Source of the DNA: Pseudomonas agarici
GTDB lineage: Bacteria > Pseudomonadota > Gammaproteobacteria > Pseudomonadales > Pseudomonadaceae
Direction of reading: 5' to 3'
DNA length: 64,000 bases
Assembly: GCF_900109755.1 (NCBI RefSeq)
Contig: NZ_FOAR01000009.1
Coordinates: 124,001 to 188,000, forward strand
Made by a program: the position numbers and the translations under genes. This document shows positions 17,170 to 26,794 of this stretch, in pieces. The stretch's first letter is position 1, and every line of letters starts with the position of its first letter. The notes beneath the pieces were generated by a model. The model had not been told where the DNA came from, searched no databases, and worked only from the letters and a program-made list of their open reading frames with translations.

Positions 17170-19290
17170 TCAGAAGGTGTAGTCCGCCGTCACGAAGAAC
17201 GAGCGCGGCTGTCCCATGATCCATTGTTGGCCGTCATTGTATTGGCTTTGGGCGTACTGGCGGTCGAACAAATTGTTCAGTTGCAGGCCCAGCGTGGTGT
17301 TGCGTAAAGCCTTCCATGACACATTGGCATCGACCACGGTGTAGCTCGGCAATTGGGCGGTATTGGCCAGGTCGGCATAACGCGCATCGACATAACGCAC
17401 GCCGGCGCCTGCTTTGACATCGTCGCTGAGTGCCTTGTTCAGCCAGAGGTTGGCGGTGCGGCGGGGCACATCGGCAGGTCGGTTGCCTTTGTAGGACACG
17501 ACGGTGCCGCCGAGCGACTGGTCAAAGTCATCGTATTGTGCCCGGAGAACCGATGCGTTGGCCTGCAACTGCCAGTCGTGCGTCAATTTCAGGTCGAGGC
17601 TGACTTCCAGTCCATCGGACGATTGCTGGCCCACCTGCAACTGGTTCTGCGCATTGCGTGGGTCGGTAGTGAGCAGCTTTTTCTTGACGATGTGATAGGC
17701 CGCCAGGGTCCATTCGCCGCGTTGGTCCCAGAACATCTGCTTGAGGCCGATTTCGCTCTGCTTGGCGGTCGACAGGTCAAACTTCTGATTGTTTGGACTG
17801 AGGGAAATCAAGCCGCTCACACCATCGGTGCTGGTCGCGTATTGGCCGTAGAGCGAAGTGTCGGGTGTTATGGCGTACACCAGGCCGACTTTCCAGTTGC
17901 TACCGGTCAGCGACTTGGCACTTTCGCTGCCATTGACCAGGTTGTCGCGATCTATATGCACGAAGTCGCGACGGACACCGGTCACCAGGGACCACTGCTC
18001 GTTGAGTAGCGTGCGGTTTTCGGCAAACGCCGAGAATTGGCGGGTGCTGCTGCTGTATTGGCTGCGAAACGGGCTGGCGCTCTCGAATACGCCGGGTGTC
18101 GGGTGGTTGATGTCGATGGGTTGCCCGCCGCTCGACACATCATCGAACGGCGAGTTGCTGGCCACGTTGAAGCGGATGCGATTGACGTCGATGCCCGTCA
18201 ACGTCTGGCTGTCCAGGCCGAACAGGCTGTGTTTGAAGGTGAAGGTCTGGCGGTCGCCGATCTGTTCCTGGTAATGGCGGATGCCCAGGTAGCTTTGTCT
18301 GAGCAGTTGCTGACTGCTTTGATCGAAGTCGTAGCGCTCCGCGTTCTGCCAGCGACGCTGGGCCTTGAGGTAATAGAGCTCGTTGTTGGCACTGAGGTTG
18401 TCGTAGATCTGCCATTCGCTGCTCAGGCGCGTCCACTGGTCGTTGTAATGCTGTTTGTCGTTGCCGACGTTGTAGTTCTTGTCTCGCAGGCTTTGCCGGT
18501 AGTGGCCTTGGATCAAGGGGGTGCCGAAATTGTTCATCGGCTGTTGGTCGCCGTAGTCGTGGGCGAGAGTGACGACCAGGTTGTCGTTGGCCTGCCAGCG
18601 CAGGGCGGCGCTGACGAAGTCGCTGGCGGAGTCGCCACGGTCGATCCAGCCGTTTCCGCGTAGGCGATTGATGTTGATGCGGTAGCTCAGTTGGTCGGTC
18701 AGCGAACCGCCGCTGTCGAACGCCTGCTGTTGCTGGTCGTAGGCGCCATAGCCGAGGCGCAGGTGGTTTTCGATAGCGCCGTTGAACGGTTTTTTCGGGA
18801 TCGTGTTGATCACTGCGCCGGTCGCGCCTTCGCCATAGAGCACGGACGCTGGGCCGCGCAGAACATCGACACGTTCCACGGACCAAGTGTCGACCGGGAA
18901 GGTTACGGTACCGGCACCGACATACATCCGGGTGCCGTCATATAACTGCATCACCGAGTTCTGCCCGGTAAAGCCACGGGCCTGCAGCGAGGTGCCGCCA
19001 TCGCCGGGCGTACCTGTGCGGCTCAGGCCGGTGCTGCGCGACACCGCGTCCTGTACGCTGCTATCGCCGCGCTCGCGGATACGCTCCCCAGTGAGACTTT
19101 CGGTGCTGGCGGGTGTCTCAAGCGCCGTCAAACCCAAGCGCGAACCCGCCGTGGTGGGGGTCTTCAGATCGACTTCGGCGGTATCGACGGCAGGCGCGGT
19201 AATGGTGCCGGTGGGCAGAAGCAGCGTGGCATTTGCCTGGGCAGGGTCGAATGCCAACAGGCAAAGGCCGGATACAAGGTACTTGTTCAT
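17170..19290 (-). CDS. TonB-dependent outer-membrane receptor, probably zinc-regulated
   Basis: The protein has 706 residues. A signal peptide (about 1-20, ending AQANA) is followed by a plug domain with ERIRERGDSSVQDAVSRSTG and VERVDVLRGPASVLYGEGATGAVINTI, then a 22-strand barrel ending in aromatic Phe (FFVTADYTF). Sequence style is that of TonB siderophore receptors. It heads the four-gene import operon. A Zur-like palindrome 69 bases upstream of the ATG suggests induction by zinc starvation. I recall the same order (receptor, ATPase, binding protein, permease) as PA2911-PA2914, next to cob genes, reported as zinc-responsive. A corrinoid or cobalt substrate is an alternative given the neighbouring cob cluster. 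Confidence 0.9.
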   Translation of the reverse strand: MNKYLVSGLCLLAFDPAQANATLLLPTGTITAPAVDTAEVDLKTPTTAGSRLGLTALETPASTESLTGERIRERGDSSVQDAVSRSTGLSRTGTPGDGGTSLQARGFTGQNSVMQLYDGTRMYVGAGTVTFPVDTWSVERVDVLRGPASVLYGEGATGAVINTIPKKPFNGAIENHLRLGYGAYDQQQQAFDSGGSLTDQLSYRININRLRGNGWIDRGDSASDFVSAALRWQANDNLVVTLAHDYGDQQPMNNFGTPLIQGHYRQSLRDKNYNVGNDKQHYNDQWTRLSSEWQIYDNLSANNELYYLKAQRRWQNAERYDFDQSSQQLLRQSYLGIRHYQEQIGDRQTFTFKHSLFGLDSQTLTGIDVNRIRFNVASNSPFDDVSSGGQPIDINHPTPGVFESASPFRSQYSSSTRQFSAFAENRTLLNEQWSLVTGVRRDFVHIDRDNLVNGSESAKSLTGSNWKVGLVYAITPDTSLYGQYATSTDGVSGLISLSPNNQKFDLSTAKQSEIGLKQMFWDQRGEWTLAAYHIVKKKLLTTDPRNAQNQLQVGQQSSDGLEVSLDLKLTHDWQLQANASVLRAQYDDFDQSLGGTVVSYKGNRPADVPRRTANLWLNKALSDDVKAGAGVRYVDARYADLANTAQLPSYTVVDANVSWKALRNTTLGLQLNNLFDRQYAQSQYNDGQQWIMGQPRSFFVTADYTF

Positions 19291-19358
19291 CGGGCTGGTA
19301 AGTCGCTTATCCTCAAGGGGACCCGCAGCGCATGGCCACGGGTCGGGTATCTCGCATT

Positions 19359-19377
19359 ATTGTTATATGATAACAAT
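19359..19377 (-). promoter_or_regulatory. Zur-like operator upstream of the TonB receptor operon
   Basis: ATTGTTATATGATAACAAT is a perfect 8-3-8 inverted repeat whose core TGTTATAtgATAACA closely fits the gammaproteobacterial Zur box. It lies 69 bases before the receptor ATG, where it would cover the promoter. The Fur consensus (GATAATGATAATCATTATC) fits clearly less well. Confidence 0.7.
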
Positions 19378-19581
19378 GTCTGCTTGCAAGATGATGCCCC
19401 AAAAGTTTATAGAACCCTCTATTTCGCGCATCTCGGCGCTTTCAGGATGAAGGTGAGGCCGATTCATGTTGGTGCTCGGGCAACCGGACAGCGCAGATGA
19501 GTTCCCGCAGTGGACAGGCGCGTTCCATCCTTCAAGCGAATGCGACACGGCACCGCGTCTGGCGTTCAATGGTTTGGCTGG

Positions 19582-20067
19582 TTATTGAGCGTGCCTGTGC
19601 GGCATGTCCGAGGCGTCGTTGGGTGCTTGCTTGTGTACCACCACTTCAACGGTGACGTCGCCAGCCTTTTCAAAGTGCAGGGTCAACGGGAAGTGTTTGC
19701 CGTCCTGCAGCGGGCTGCGGTCCTCGAGGTCGAGCAACATCACGTGGTAGGCCATGGGGGCGAACTTCACCTCGCCCTTGGCCGGTACCTCGACGCCCGG
19801 TACCTGCTGCATTTTCATCAGGTCCCCTTGCATCACATGTTCATGCAGTTCGGCTTTTTTTGCGATGGGGCTGTCGACGCTCACCAAGCGATCAGACGTC
19901 AGGCCTTGGTTTCGAATGATGAAATAAGCAGCCACGGTGGGGGCATTGGGCGGCAGTTCCTGAGACCAGGGATGATCGATCTGCAACTGACCGATGCTGA
20001 ATTCATGGGCATTGGCAAAACCGACGGGCAACAGCAATGCGGCCAGCAGCAGGATATTCTTGAGCAT
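19582..20067 (-). CDS. PCu(A)C periplasmic copper chaperone
   Basis: The protein has 161 residues from the ATG at 20067, which has GGAGAAC upstream and gives a signal peptide ending FANA. The Cu(I) site H-x-n-M-x-n-H-x-M is present: HEHVMQGDLMKMQ (His75/His77, Met84/Met86) and YHVM (His108, Met110). The His-rich tail (MPHRHAQ) may add a site. These proteins deliver copper to the CuA site of cytochrome oxidase or store periplasmic copper. It is downstream of, and co-oriented with, a DUF2946 gene. Confidence 0.92.
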   Translation of the reverse strand: MLKNILLLAALLLPVGFANAHEFSIGQLQIDHPWSQELPPNAPTVAAYFIIRNQGLTSDRLVSVDSPIAKKAELHEHVMQGDLMKMQQVPGVEVPAKGEVKFAPMAYHVMLLDLEDRSPLQDGKHFPLTLHFEKAGDVTVEVVVHKQAPNDASDMPHRHAQ

Positions 20068-20119
20068 GGGTGTTCTCCATAACAATTCAAAACACAAAAA
20101 AAGGGGGGCGAGGGCGAAT

Positions 20120-20524
20120 TCAGACGACTGGAGAGGCGCGGGGATTGAGCGAGGGCCATTGTTGGCGAGGCGTCGGCGATTCGCCATGGAACGCGAGGTG
20201 GCCAAGGCCCGTTTCGAGTGGGGCGACTGCCAACTGGGGCATATGCCCCGGCAATACCACCAGCGGCGCGGCGCCGGAGCAGCACCAGCAATGCTGCATC
20301 GTCGAGTGATCGTGGTTCGGCGCAGTGTTCCGCTCCCATTTGCCGATGGCGATGGCCGCGAGTCGGGTGCCGCTGGCCGAGCAGAAACTGCCCCAGAGCA
20401 ATTGTTCGGAGGTGGAGCGATCCGGTGATGAGGCCATGGCTGTGGAAATCGGCATGGCGAGCAGATTGAACAGCATTGCCAAACAGGCGATCCAGGTAGC
20501 TACCGCGAGCCGTTGTCGGGACAT
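20120..20524 (-). CDS. DUF2946 family protein
   Basis: The protein has 134 residues. A signal peptide or anchor (AVATWIACLAMLFNLLAMPISTAMA) and a Cys/His cluster (HDHSTMQHCWCCSG) are typical of DUF2946, whose members accompany PCu(A)C and copper-responsive TonB receptors in Pseudomonas. It probably has a periplasmic copper-handling role, but no biochemical function is established. It is 52 bases upstream of the PCu(A)C gene on the same strand. Confidence 0.85.
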   Translation of the reverse strand: MSRQRLAVATWIACLAMLFNLLAMPISTAMASSPDRSTSEQLLWGSFCSASGTRLAAIAIGKWERNTAPNHDHSTMQHCWCCSGAAPLVVLPGHMPQLAVAPLETGLGHLAFHGESPTPRQQWPSLNPRASPVV

Positions 20525-20896
20525 GGAAGGGCTTCCGCCAGAAGTGCCAAAGTGCTGGGTTATTTAGCCTGAATGTTCTTGATAAGTAAAAGCAGGCGCT
20601 GCGGTGAAAGGTCGCAAAGCTTTATAGGACCTGCCCTGTGAATGCTTCTGGGCAAGCGTAGCAGTACTTGGCGTGATGACTGGGGCGGCAGGCGTCGTTG
20701 GCGAGTCAAGCGGCGGGCGCGTTGTGCACCACGATATGGATGCCCGGCGCCGCGCGAATCGCGGCAAAGATCGCCGCCAGGTTATCCATGCTCGGATTGC
20801 CATTGGCGCACAGTCTGCGGTGCAGGCTTTTGCTGGGTTTATCGGCTTTCCCGGCAGGGCCTTCAAAGCCGACGTTTGACAAGCGAAGATCCTGAT
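20525..20896. other. Intergenic region between DUF2946 and cobK
   Basis: No complete gene is seen. On the minus strand from 20789 to a TGA at 20706 a short frame (MDNLAAIFAAIRAAPGIHIV...) has Pseudomonas-like codon use and may be the tail of a decayed gene. I could not name it. I looked for a cobalamin riboswitch (B12 box) and did not find one. Confidence 0.4.
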
Positions 20897-21619
20897 CTAT
20901 TGAAAAGCAATCGCCAACGCCGCCAGTGTTTCCTCAAGCGTCGAGAACTCGCGTGTGGTGGCTGGTAGTACGGGGCGCTTGAGGATCAGCACCGGTAGTG
21001 AGCGTTCACGGGCCACTTGCAGCTTGGGTTCGGTGGCGCTGCTGCCGCTGTTCTTGCTGATCAGCACATCGATGGCGCGATGCTCGAACAGCGCTCGCTC
21101 ATCCTCCAGGTGGAACGGGCCACGGGCGCCGATGACTTCACAGCGCTCGGTACCGGGATACTGGTCGAGGGCTCTCAGGGTCCAGAACTGTCCGGCGGGG
21201 ATTTCGTCGAGGTGCTGCAGCGGCTCGCGCCCGAGGGTGAACAGTGGTCGCTTGAACGGTTTCAGCGCGTCGACCAGTTCGGCCCAGTCGGCGACTTCCC
21301 GCCAGTCGTCTCCGGGCTCCGCGACCCAGGCCGGGCGGCGCAGGGCCCAGCAGGCAATGCCGCTGATACCTGCCGCCACGACAGCATTGCGGCTGATCTG
21401 GGCAGCATAGGGATGAGTAGCGTCCAGCAGCAGGTCGATGCCTGCGTCGCGAATAAAGCGCGCCAGTCCCTCGGCCCCGCCATAACCGCCGACCCGCACC
21501 TGGCAGCGCAAGTCGCCGGGCACCCGGCCGATTCCCGCCAGGCTATAGATATGTTCCGGCCCCAGTGTACGGGCAATCGCCAGTGCTTCGCTCACACCCC
21601 CCAACAAGAGTATTTTCAT
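20897..21619 (-). CDS. cobK: Precorrin-6A reductase CobK
   Basis: The protein has 240 residues. The start at 21619 overlaps the cbiD stop (ATGA). [19 protein letters not shown] is the nucleotide-binding start, and [18 protein letters not shown] and [19 protein letters not shown] are CobK/CbiJ signatures. The enzyme reduces precorrin-6A to dihydroprecorrin-6A with NADPH in aerobic corrin synthesis. It is the last gene of cobL-cbiD-cobK. Confidence 0.94.
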   Translation of the reverse strand: MKILLLGGVSEALAIARTLGPEHIYSLAGIGRVPGDLRCQVRVGGYGGAEGLARFIRDAGIDLLLDATHPYAAQISRNAVVAAGISGIACWALRRPAWVAEPGDDWREVADWAELVDALKPFKRPLFTLGREPLQHLDEIPAGQFWTLRALDQYPGTERCEVIGARGPFHLEDERALFEHRAIDVLISKNSGSSATEPKLQVARERSLPVLILKRPVLPATTREFSTLEETLAALAIAFQ

Positions 21620-22713
21620 GGGCAAGCCCCGGCATGGCCAACGATGCCACCTTGGCGATCGATGGCGAATACTTCGACCTGTACCTGGGCCGGCACCACC
21701 CGGCGGGCAACCTCCAGCGCATGCTGGCAGACCACGTTACCGAGGGCGATCCCGGCAGCATGGGCCATGGCGAGTGCCTGCTGGCTGGTATTGGCCTGGC
21801 GGATGGCCTCCTGCAAGGTGTCATCGGCGCCCTCCGCCGCCGCCCACTCAGCCAGTTGTGGCAGGTCGATGCTCGAATGGCGGCTGTGCAAGTCCATGTG
21901 CCCGCCCGCCAGCTTGCTAATCTTGCCGAAGCCGCCGCACAGGCTCAATTTATCCACGGGCACTTTGCGCACATGTTTGAGCACGGCGCCGACGAAGTCG
22001 CCCATTTCGATCAGGGCAATCTCCGGCAGGTTGTACACGCGACGCATGGTGTCTTCGCTGGCGTTGCCGGTGCAAGCGGCGATATGCAGGTAGCCGTTGG
22101 TCTTGGCCACATCGATGCCTTGATGGATCGAGGCGATATAGGCAGCGCAGGAGAATGGCCGGACAATGCCGCTGGTGCCGAGAATCGACAGCCCGCCGAG
22201 AATGCCCAGGCGCGGGTTCATGGTCTTCAGGGCCAGGGTTTCGCCGCCCTGAACATTGACCGTCACCGAAAACCCGCCGGCATAAGCGTGTTCGGTGGCG
22301 AGTTGGCGCAGATGGTCGCTGATCATCTTGCGCGGCACCGGGTTGATCGCCGGCTCGCCCACCGCCAGCACCAAGCCCGGGCGCGTCACGGTACCGACGC
22401 CGGCGCCCGCGTGAAAGCGCACGCCGGGTTCGGCGATCAGGCGCACCTGCGAATACAACAGGGCTCCGTGGGTCACATCCGGATCGTCGCCAGCATCCTT
22501 GAGGGTCCCGGCTTCGGCGCCGTCTTCGTGCAGGCGGCAGAACTCCAGGCGCATCTGCACCTGGTTGCCCTTGGGCAGGATGATTTGCACCGCATCGTGG
22601 CGCACGCCTGTCAGCAGCAGCCGCGCCGCCGCCAGCGAGGTGGCCGTGGCGCAACTGCCGGTGGTCAGGCCGCTGCGCAGGGGCGCGGGTCGTTCCGGGG
22701 TTTCGTCACGCAT
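21616..22713 (-). CDS. cbiD: CbiD-type precorrin C1-methyltransferase
   Basis: The protein has 365 residues from the ATG at 22713 (a further in-frame ATG at 22731 is possible). The family signature [23 protein letters not shown] is at the N-terminus. It also has [36 protein letters not shown] and [14 protein letters not shown]. CbiD methylates C1 with SAM and is the counterpart of CobF. Here it works beside the aerobic enzymes CobG and CobK, the arrangement I know from Pseudomonas. It overlaps cobL by 8 bases. Confidence 0.93.
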   Translation of the reverse strand: MRDETPERPAPLRSGLTTGSCATATSLAAARLLLTGVRHDAVQIILPKGNQVQMRLEFCRLHEDGAEAGTLKDAGDDPDVTHGALLYSQVRLIAEPGVRFHAGAGVGTVTRPGLVLAVGEPAINPVPRKMISDHLRQLATEHAYAGGFSVTVNVQGGETLALKTMNPRLGILGGLSILGTSGIVRPFSCAAYIASIHQGIDVAKTNGYLHIAACTGNASEDTMRRVYNLPEIALIEMGDFVGAVLKHVRKVPVDKLSLCGGFGKISKLAGGHMDLHSRHSSIDLPQLAEWAAAEGADDTLQEAIRQANTSQQALAMAHAAGIALGNVVCQHALEVARRVVPAQVQVEVFAIDRQGGIVGHAGACP

Positions 22714-23917
22714 CGAGAGGCTTGACCCCATCGAGCAGGGTGATGGGCAGTGCCTGGCGCCAGGTATCGAAGTTCCCCAGGGGCTGGGCCTGGGCGATAT
22801 GGATCCGGGTCAGTTCACCGCCATGGGTTTGCTGCCAGCTCATTAACCGCATCTCGCTTTGCAGGGTTACGGCATTGGCCACCAGGCGTCCGCCGGGCTT
22901 GAGTCGGGCCCAGCAAGTGTCCAGCACGCCGGGGTGAGTCACGCCGCCGCCGATAAAGATCGCGTCCGGCGGCTCCAGCTCTGCCAGAGCCTCGGGAGCG
23001 CTACCGCGCACCAGACGCAAGCCGGGCACGCCGAGGGTGGCGCAGTTGTGTTCGATCAGTTGCTGGCGACTCTCGTGCGCTTCGATGGCAATCGCCCGGC
23101 AACTGGGGTGAGCACGCATCCATTCGATGCCGATGGAGCCACTGCCGGCGCCGACATCCCACAGCAGATCTCCGGGCACGGGGGCGAGGCGGGCCAGAGT
23201 GATGGCGCGTACATCGCGTTTGGTCAACTGGCCGTCATGGCGGAACGCGGAGTCCGGCAGCCCGCCGATTCGCGACAGGCGCGGAGTGGTCGGGTCGGCC
23301 AGGCAGTCGATAGCCACCAGATTCAACTTGGCGATGGTTTGCTCTTGCCAGGCGTCGGCTAGCGTGTCGATGCGGCGCTCCAGCGGACCACCGAGGTGTT
23401 CTAGGACACTGAGGCGACTCGGTCCGAAACCGCGTGCGCGGAGCAAGGCGGCGATGGCGGCGGGACTTCGCTCGTCATTGCTCAGGACCAGCAGGCGTAG
23501 CCCCGAATACAGTTGCGCACTCAGGGCCGCCACCGGTCGTGCGACTACCGACAGGCACACCACGTCCTGCAAGGCCCAGCCCAGGCGAGCGGCGGCCAGT
23601 GAATAGGCAGAGGGCGCGGGCAACACCTGCATTTCCTCACGGTTCATCTGCCGCGACAGGCTGGCACCGACACCGAACAGCATCGGGTCGCCGCTCGCCA
23701 ACACGCACACCGGAGTGCCGCGCAGGGCCAGTACCGGCGCAGTGGAGAATGGGCTTGGCCAGACCTGGCGTTCGCCACGCACACACACCGGCAGCAGATC
23801 GAGCTGGCGTTGCCCGCCGAAGATCCGCGAAGCGCCCAGCAGGGCGCGCCGGGCATTTTTGCCCAGACCACTGAAGCCGTCTTCACCGATGCCTACTACT
23901 GTCAGCCAAGGCGTCAT
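22706..23917 (-). CDS. cobL: Precorrin-6Y C5,15-methyltransferase (decarboxylating) CobL
   Basis: The protein has 403 residues and is a fusion. The N-terminal tetrapyrrole methylase domain (CbiE-like, [29 protein letters not shown]) spans about 1-200. The C-terminal CbiT-like Rossmann methyltransferase spans about 215-390 ([46 protein letters not shown]). It methylates C5 and C15 and removes the C12 acetate carboxyl of precorrin-6B. It is first in its operon and divergent from cobG. Confidence 0.95.
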   Translation of the reverse strand: MTPWLTVVGIGEDGFSGLGKNARRALLGASRIFGGQRQLDLLPVCVRGERQVWPSPFSTAPVLALRGTPVCVLASGDPMLFGVGASLSRQMNREEMQVLPAPSAYSLAAARLGWALQDVVCLSVVARPVAALSAQLYSGLRLLVLSNDERSPAAIAALLRARGFGPSRLSVLEHLGGPLERRIDTLADAWQEQTIAKLNLVAIDCLADPTTPRLSRIGGLPDSAFRHDGQLTKRDVRAITLARLAPVPGDLLWDVGAGSGSIGIEWMRAHPSCRAIAIEAHESRQQLIEHNCATLGVPGLRLVRGSAPEALAELEPPDAIFIGGGVTHPGVLDTCWARLKPGGRLVANAVTLQSEMRLMSWQQTHGGELTRIHIAQAQPLGNFDTWRQALPITLLDGVKPLDA

Positions 23918-24034
23918 CTAAAATCCTCAAAACACCGCTGTTCCGACGGGCAGTCTTTTCATGCCTTCGGACAAAGCAGGCATAATACCGCGCCTTGGAC
24001 GGCAAAATGCCTTTCCCTTACTGTCGGTTGCCCC

Positions 24035-25444
24035 TTGAACGAACGCCCGCTTGCCAATGCTATCCGCCCCTCGGCGTGTCCGGGGTTGCTGCGCATCGTC
24101 CCGGCGCTGGATGGCGGTATCTGTCGGATCAAGCTGGCCGGAGGCGTTATCAGCGCCGCCCAGGCTCAGGCCGTGGCCCAAGCCGCCGAGCGTTATGCCC
24201 ATGGGGTGATCGAGGCGACCAACCGGGGCAACCTGCAAATTCGCGGGATCGGCGAGCAGCATGCGGCCTTGATCGCGACCTTGCTGGAGGCCGGTCTCGG
24301 GCCTGACGCCGAGACGCCGGACCGCCGCGAAAGGAGCCATGAGAGCGTCAGAGGCTTCGCGGATGCGTCCGCCTCCTGCGGCTTGACGCAGGTTGCTGGC
24401 GCCGACGATGTGCGCAATCTGATGCTCAGTCCCAGTGCCGGTATCGACGCACAGATGCTGATCGATACTCGCCCGCTCGCCGCGCAGATTCTCGCCACGC
24501 TACAGGGGCGCCGGCGCTTTCATGAACTGTCGGCCAAGTTCGCGCTGCAACTGGACGGCGGTGAAGCCCTGGCGATGCTCGAACATCCCCATGACCTATG
24601 GTTGTCGGCGCTGTTGATCGAGGACAGGCTATGTCTGGCATTTGGTCTCGCCGGCTGCCCGGCCTATGATGCGCCGTTGGCCGCGGTGCCTTTCGAGCAG
24701 GGTCATGAGTTGGTGGTGGCGGTGCTGGAACTGTTCCTCGACCTTGCCCGACCGGAGCAGACGCGCATGCGGCATTTGCTGGCCGAGGTTGCGGTCGAAT
24801 CGTTCATGGCGCAATTGTCCGCTCGGCTAGATGTCGGGTTGACGCCCGTGCCGCATTGGCGGCGACCCCGTGCCGCGAGCCTGCGGCATATCGGGACTTA
24901 TCCACAGCGGCAACCGGGGCGGGTGCATATCGGCGCCGCGTTCCCCCTGGGCCGACTCGACGCCACCCTGCTCGACGGCGTGGCTCGGTTGGCGCTGCGC
25001 CGGGGCGACGGCAGCCTGCGCCTGACGCCCTGGCAAAGCCTGTTGCTGGCCAATATTCGTCGCCAGGACGCCGCGAGCGTGACGGCCCGGCTGCGCCAAC
25101 TCGGGCTGCTTTGCGAGGCTGACCAGGCGCTGGCGCGGATCATCGCCTGCAGCGGGTCCGGCGGCTGTACCAAGGGCCTGGCCGACACCAAGGCCGATGC
25201 CCGGCGGCTGGCGACGTGCTTGCCGGGACACGCCCAGGACGTCCATTTGTCCGGTTGTGGTCGGTCCTGTGCGGCGGCCCATGTGGCCCCGTGTACGTTG
25301 TTGGCGGTCTCACCCGGCCATTACGACCTCTATTTTCGCGATGTAGCTCAACCTGGCTTCGGTCTGCTGCACGCGCGCAACCTTACTATTGATGCGGCGG
25401 GCGCGTTGCTCGAAGCCCGCTCACGGAGCCGTACCGATGATTGA
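24035..25444 (+). CDS. cobG: Precorrin-3B synthase CobG
   Basis: The protein has 469 residues starting at TTG 24035 (MNERPLANAIRPSACPGLLRIV). No ATG or GTG fits, and the upstream open frame is antisense to cobL. It is built like a sulfite/nitrite reductase: ferredoxin-like half-domains and 4Fe-4S Cys ligands in IIACSGSGGCTKG and VHLSGCGRSCAAAHVAPC. The enzyme uses O2 to make the ring-contracted lactone precorrin-3B, which marks the aerobic route. A stretch at about residues 92-120 (ETPDRRERSHESVRGFADAS...) looks like an in-frame insertion relative to the relatives I remember. It overlaps cobH by 8 bases. Confidence 0.92.
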   Translation: MNERPLANAIRPSACPGLLRIVPALDGGICRIKLAGGVISAAQAQAVAQAAERYAHGVIEATNRGNLQIRGIGEQHAALIATLLEAGLGPDAETPDRRERSHESVRGFADASASCGLTQVAGADDVRNLMLSPSAGIDAQMLIDTRPLAAQILATLQGRRRFHELSAKFALQLDGGEALAMLEHPHDLWLSALLIEDRLCLAFGLAGCPAYDAPLAAVPFEQGHELVVAVLELFLDLARPEQTRMRHLLAEVAVESFMAQLSARLDVGLTPVPHWRRPRAASLRHIGTYPQRQPGRVHIGAAFPLGRLDATLLDGVARLALRRGDGSLRLTPWQSLLLANIRRQDAASVTARLRQLGLLCEADQALARIIACSGSGGCTKGLADTKADARRLATCLPGHAQDVHLSGCGRSCAAAHVAPCTLLAVSPGHYDLYFRDVAQPGFGLLHARNLTIDAAGALLEARSRSRTDD

Positions 25445-26063
25445 TTACATTCGCGATGGTCAGGAGATCTATCGCAACTCCTTCGCGATCATTCGCGCGG
25501 AAGCGAACCTGGCGCGTATTCCCGCCGACCTCGAAAAGCTCGCCGTGCGTGTCATTCACGCCTGTGGCATGGTCGATGCCATCGACGGCCTGCGCTTCTC
25601 GCCGGGTGCCGGCCAGGCCGGACGCGATGCGCTGGCGGCTGGCGCGACGATCCTCTGTGACGCGCGCATGGTCGCCGAAGGCATCACCCGCTCACGTTTG
25701 CCGGCGAACAACCCGGTGATCTGCACCCTGCGTGACGAGCGCGTGCCGACGCTGGCGCGGGAGCAGGGCAATACTCGTTCGGCGGTGGCCCTGGAACTGT
25801 GGCGGCCACATCTGGAAGGCAGCGTAGTGGTGATTGGCAACGCGCCGACCGCCTTGTTCTACCTGTTGGAAATGCTCGATGCCGGTGCGCCGAAGCCGGC
25901 ACTGATCCTCGGTTTTCCGGTGGGATTCGTCGGTGCCGCCGAATCCAAGGCAATGCTCGCCGCCGACAGCCGTGGCGTACCCTTCGTGATCATGCAAGGC
26001 CGCTTGGGTGGCAGTGCCATGGCCGCCGCCGCCGTCAACGCTCTCGCCACGGAGATTGAATGA
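25437..26063 (+). CDS. cobH: Precorrin-8X methylmutase CobH
   Basis: The protein has 208 residues. The ATG at 25437 has GGAG upstream and overlaps the cobG end. The signature [20 protein letters not shown] includes the catalytic region, and [30 protein letters not shown] and the C-terminal [16 protein letters not shown] complete it. It moves the methyl group from C11 to C12 to give hydrogenobyrinic acid. Confidence 0.95.
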   Translation: MIDYIRDGQEIYRNSFAIIRAEANLARIPADLEKLAVRVIHACGMVDAIDGLRFSPGAGQAGRDALAAGATILCDARMVAEGITRSRLPANNPVICTLRDERVPTLAREQGNTRSAVALELWRPHLEGSVVVIGNAPTALFYLLEMLDAGAPKPALILGFPVGFVGAAESKAMLAADSRGVPFVIMQGRLGGSAMAAAAVNALATEIE

Positions 26064-26794
26064 TGCCCCCACCTGGACGTCTGATCGGCCTCGGCGTGGG
26101 GCCGGGTGATCCAGAGCTGATCACCCTGAAGGCGCTACGCCTGCTGCGCGAGGCGCCGGTGGTGGCGTACTTCGTTGCCAAGGGCAAGAAGGGTAATGCC
26201 TTCGGTATCATCGAAGCGCACCTGCAGCCTGCCCAGTTGCTGTTGCCGCTGGTCTACCCGGTGACCACCGAAGCCTTGCCGGCGCCGTTGTCTTACGAGC
26301 AGGTGATCAGCGACTTCTACGACGAGGCCAGTCTGGAAGTGGCCGCGCACCTGGATGCCGGGCGCGACGTGGCGGTGATCTGCGAAGGCGATCCGTTCTT
26401 CTACGGTTCCTACATGTACCTGCACGACCGCTTGGCCGAGCGCTACGACGCCCAGGTGATTGCCGGCGTGTGTTCGATGCTCGGTGGCGCTTCGGTGCTT
26501 GGCGTGCCGCTGGTGTACCGCAACCAGAGCCTGTCGGTGTTGTCCGGCGTGCTGGCCCACGACGAACTCAAGCGGCGCCTGGTCGATGCCGATGCCGCAG
26601 TGATTATGAAACTGGGGCGCAACTTCCATAAGGTTCGCCAGGTACTCGAAGAGTTGGGGCTGGTCAGCCGTGCGCTGTATGTGGAGCGGGCAACCATGGC
26701 TAACCAGAAGATCGTGCCGCTCAATGAAGTCGAGCCAATGTCCTCGCCGTACTTCTCACTGATTATCGTGCCCGGCGAACGGTGGCAAGGATGA
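26060..26794 (+). CDS. cobI: Precorrin-2 C20-methyltransferase CobI
   Basis: The protein has 244 residues of tetrapyrrole methylase with [23 protein letters not shown] (SAM-binding start), [14 protein letters not shown] and [23 protein letters not shown]. It converts precorrin-2 to precorrin-3A. Its ATG overlaps the cobH stop (ATGA), and the next gene overlaps its own stop, so the operon is tightly coupled. Confidence 0.95.
   Translation: MMPPPGRLIGLGVGPGDPELITLKALRLLREAPVVAYFVAKGKKGNAFGIIEAHLQPAQLLLPLVYPVTTEALPAPLSYEQVISDFYDEASLEVAAHLDAGRDVAVICEGDPFFYGSYMYLHDRLAERYDAQVIAGVCSMLGGASVLGVPLVYRNQSLSVLSGVLAHDELKRRLVDADAAVIMKLGRNFHKVRQVLEELGLVSRALYVERATMANQKIVPLNEVEPMSSPYFSLIIVPGERWQG

Noticed and set aside
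20525..24034. Cobalamin riboswitch ahead of the cob operons or receptor
   Set aside because: I looked for the B12 box and the surrounding conserved helices in the 5' regions of cobL, cobG and the TonB receptor and found none.
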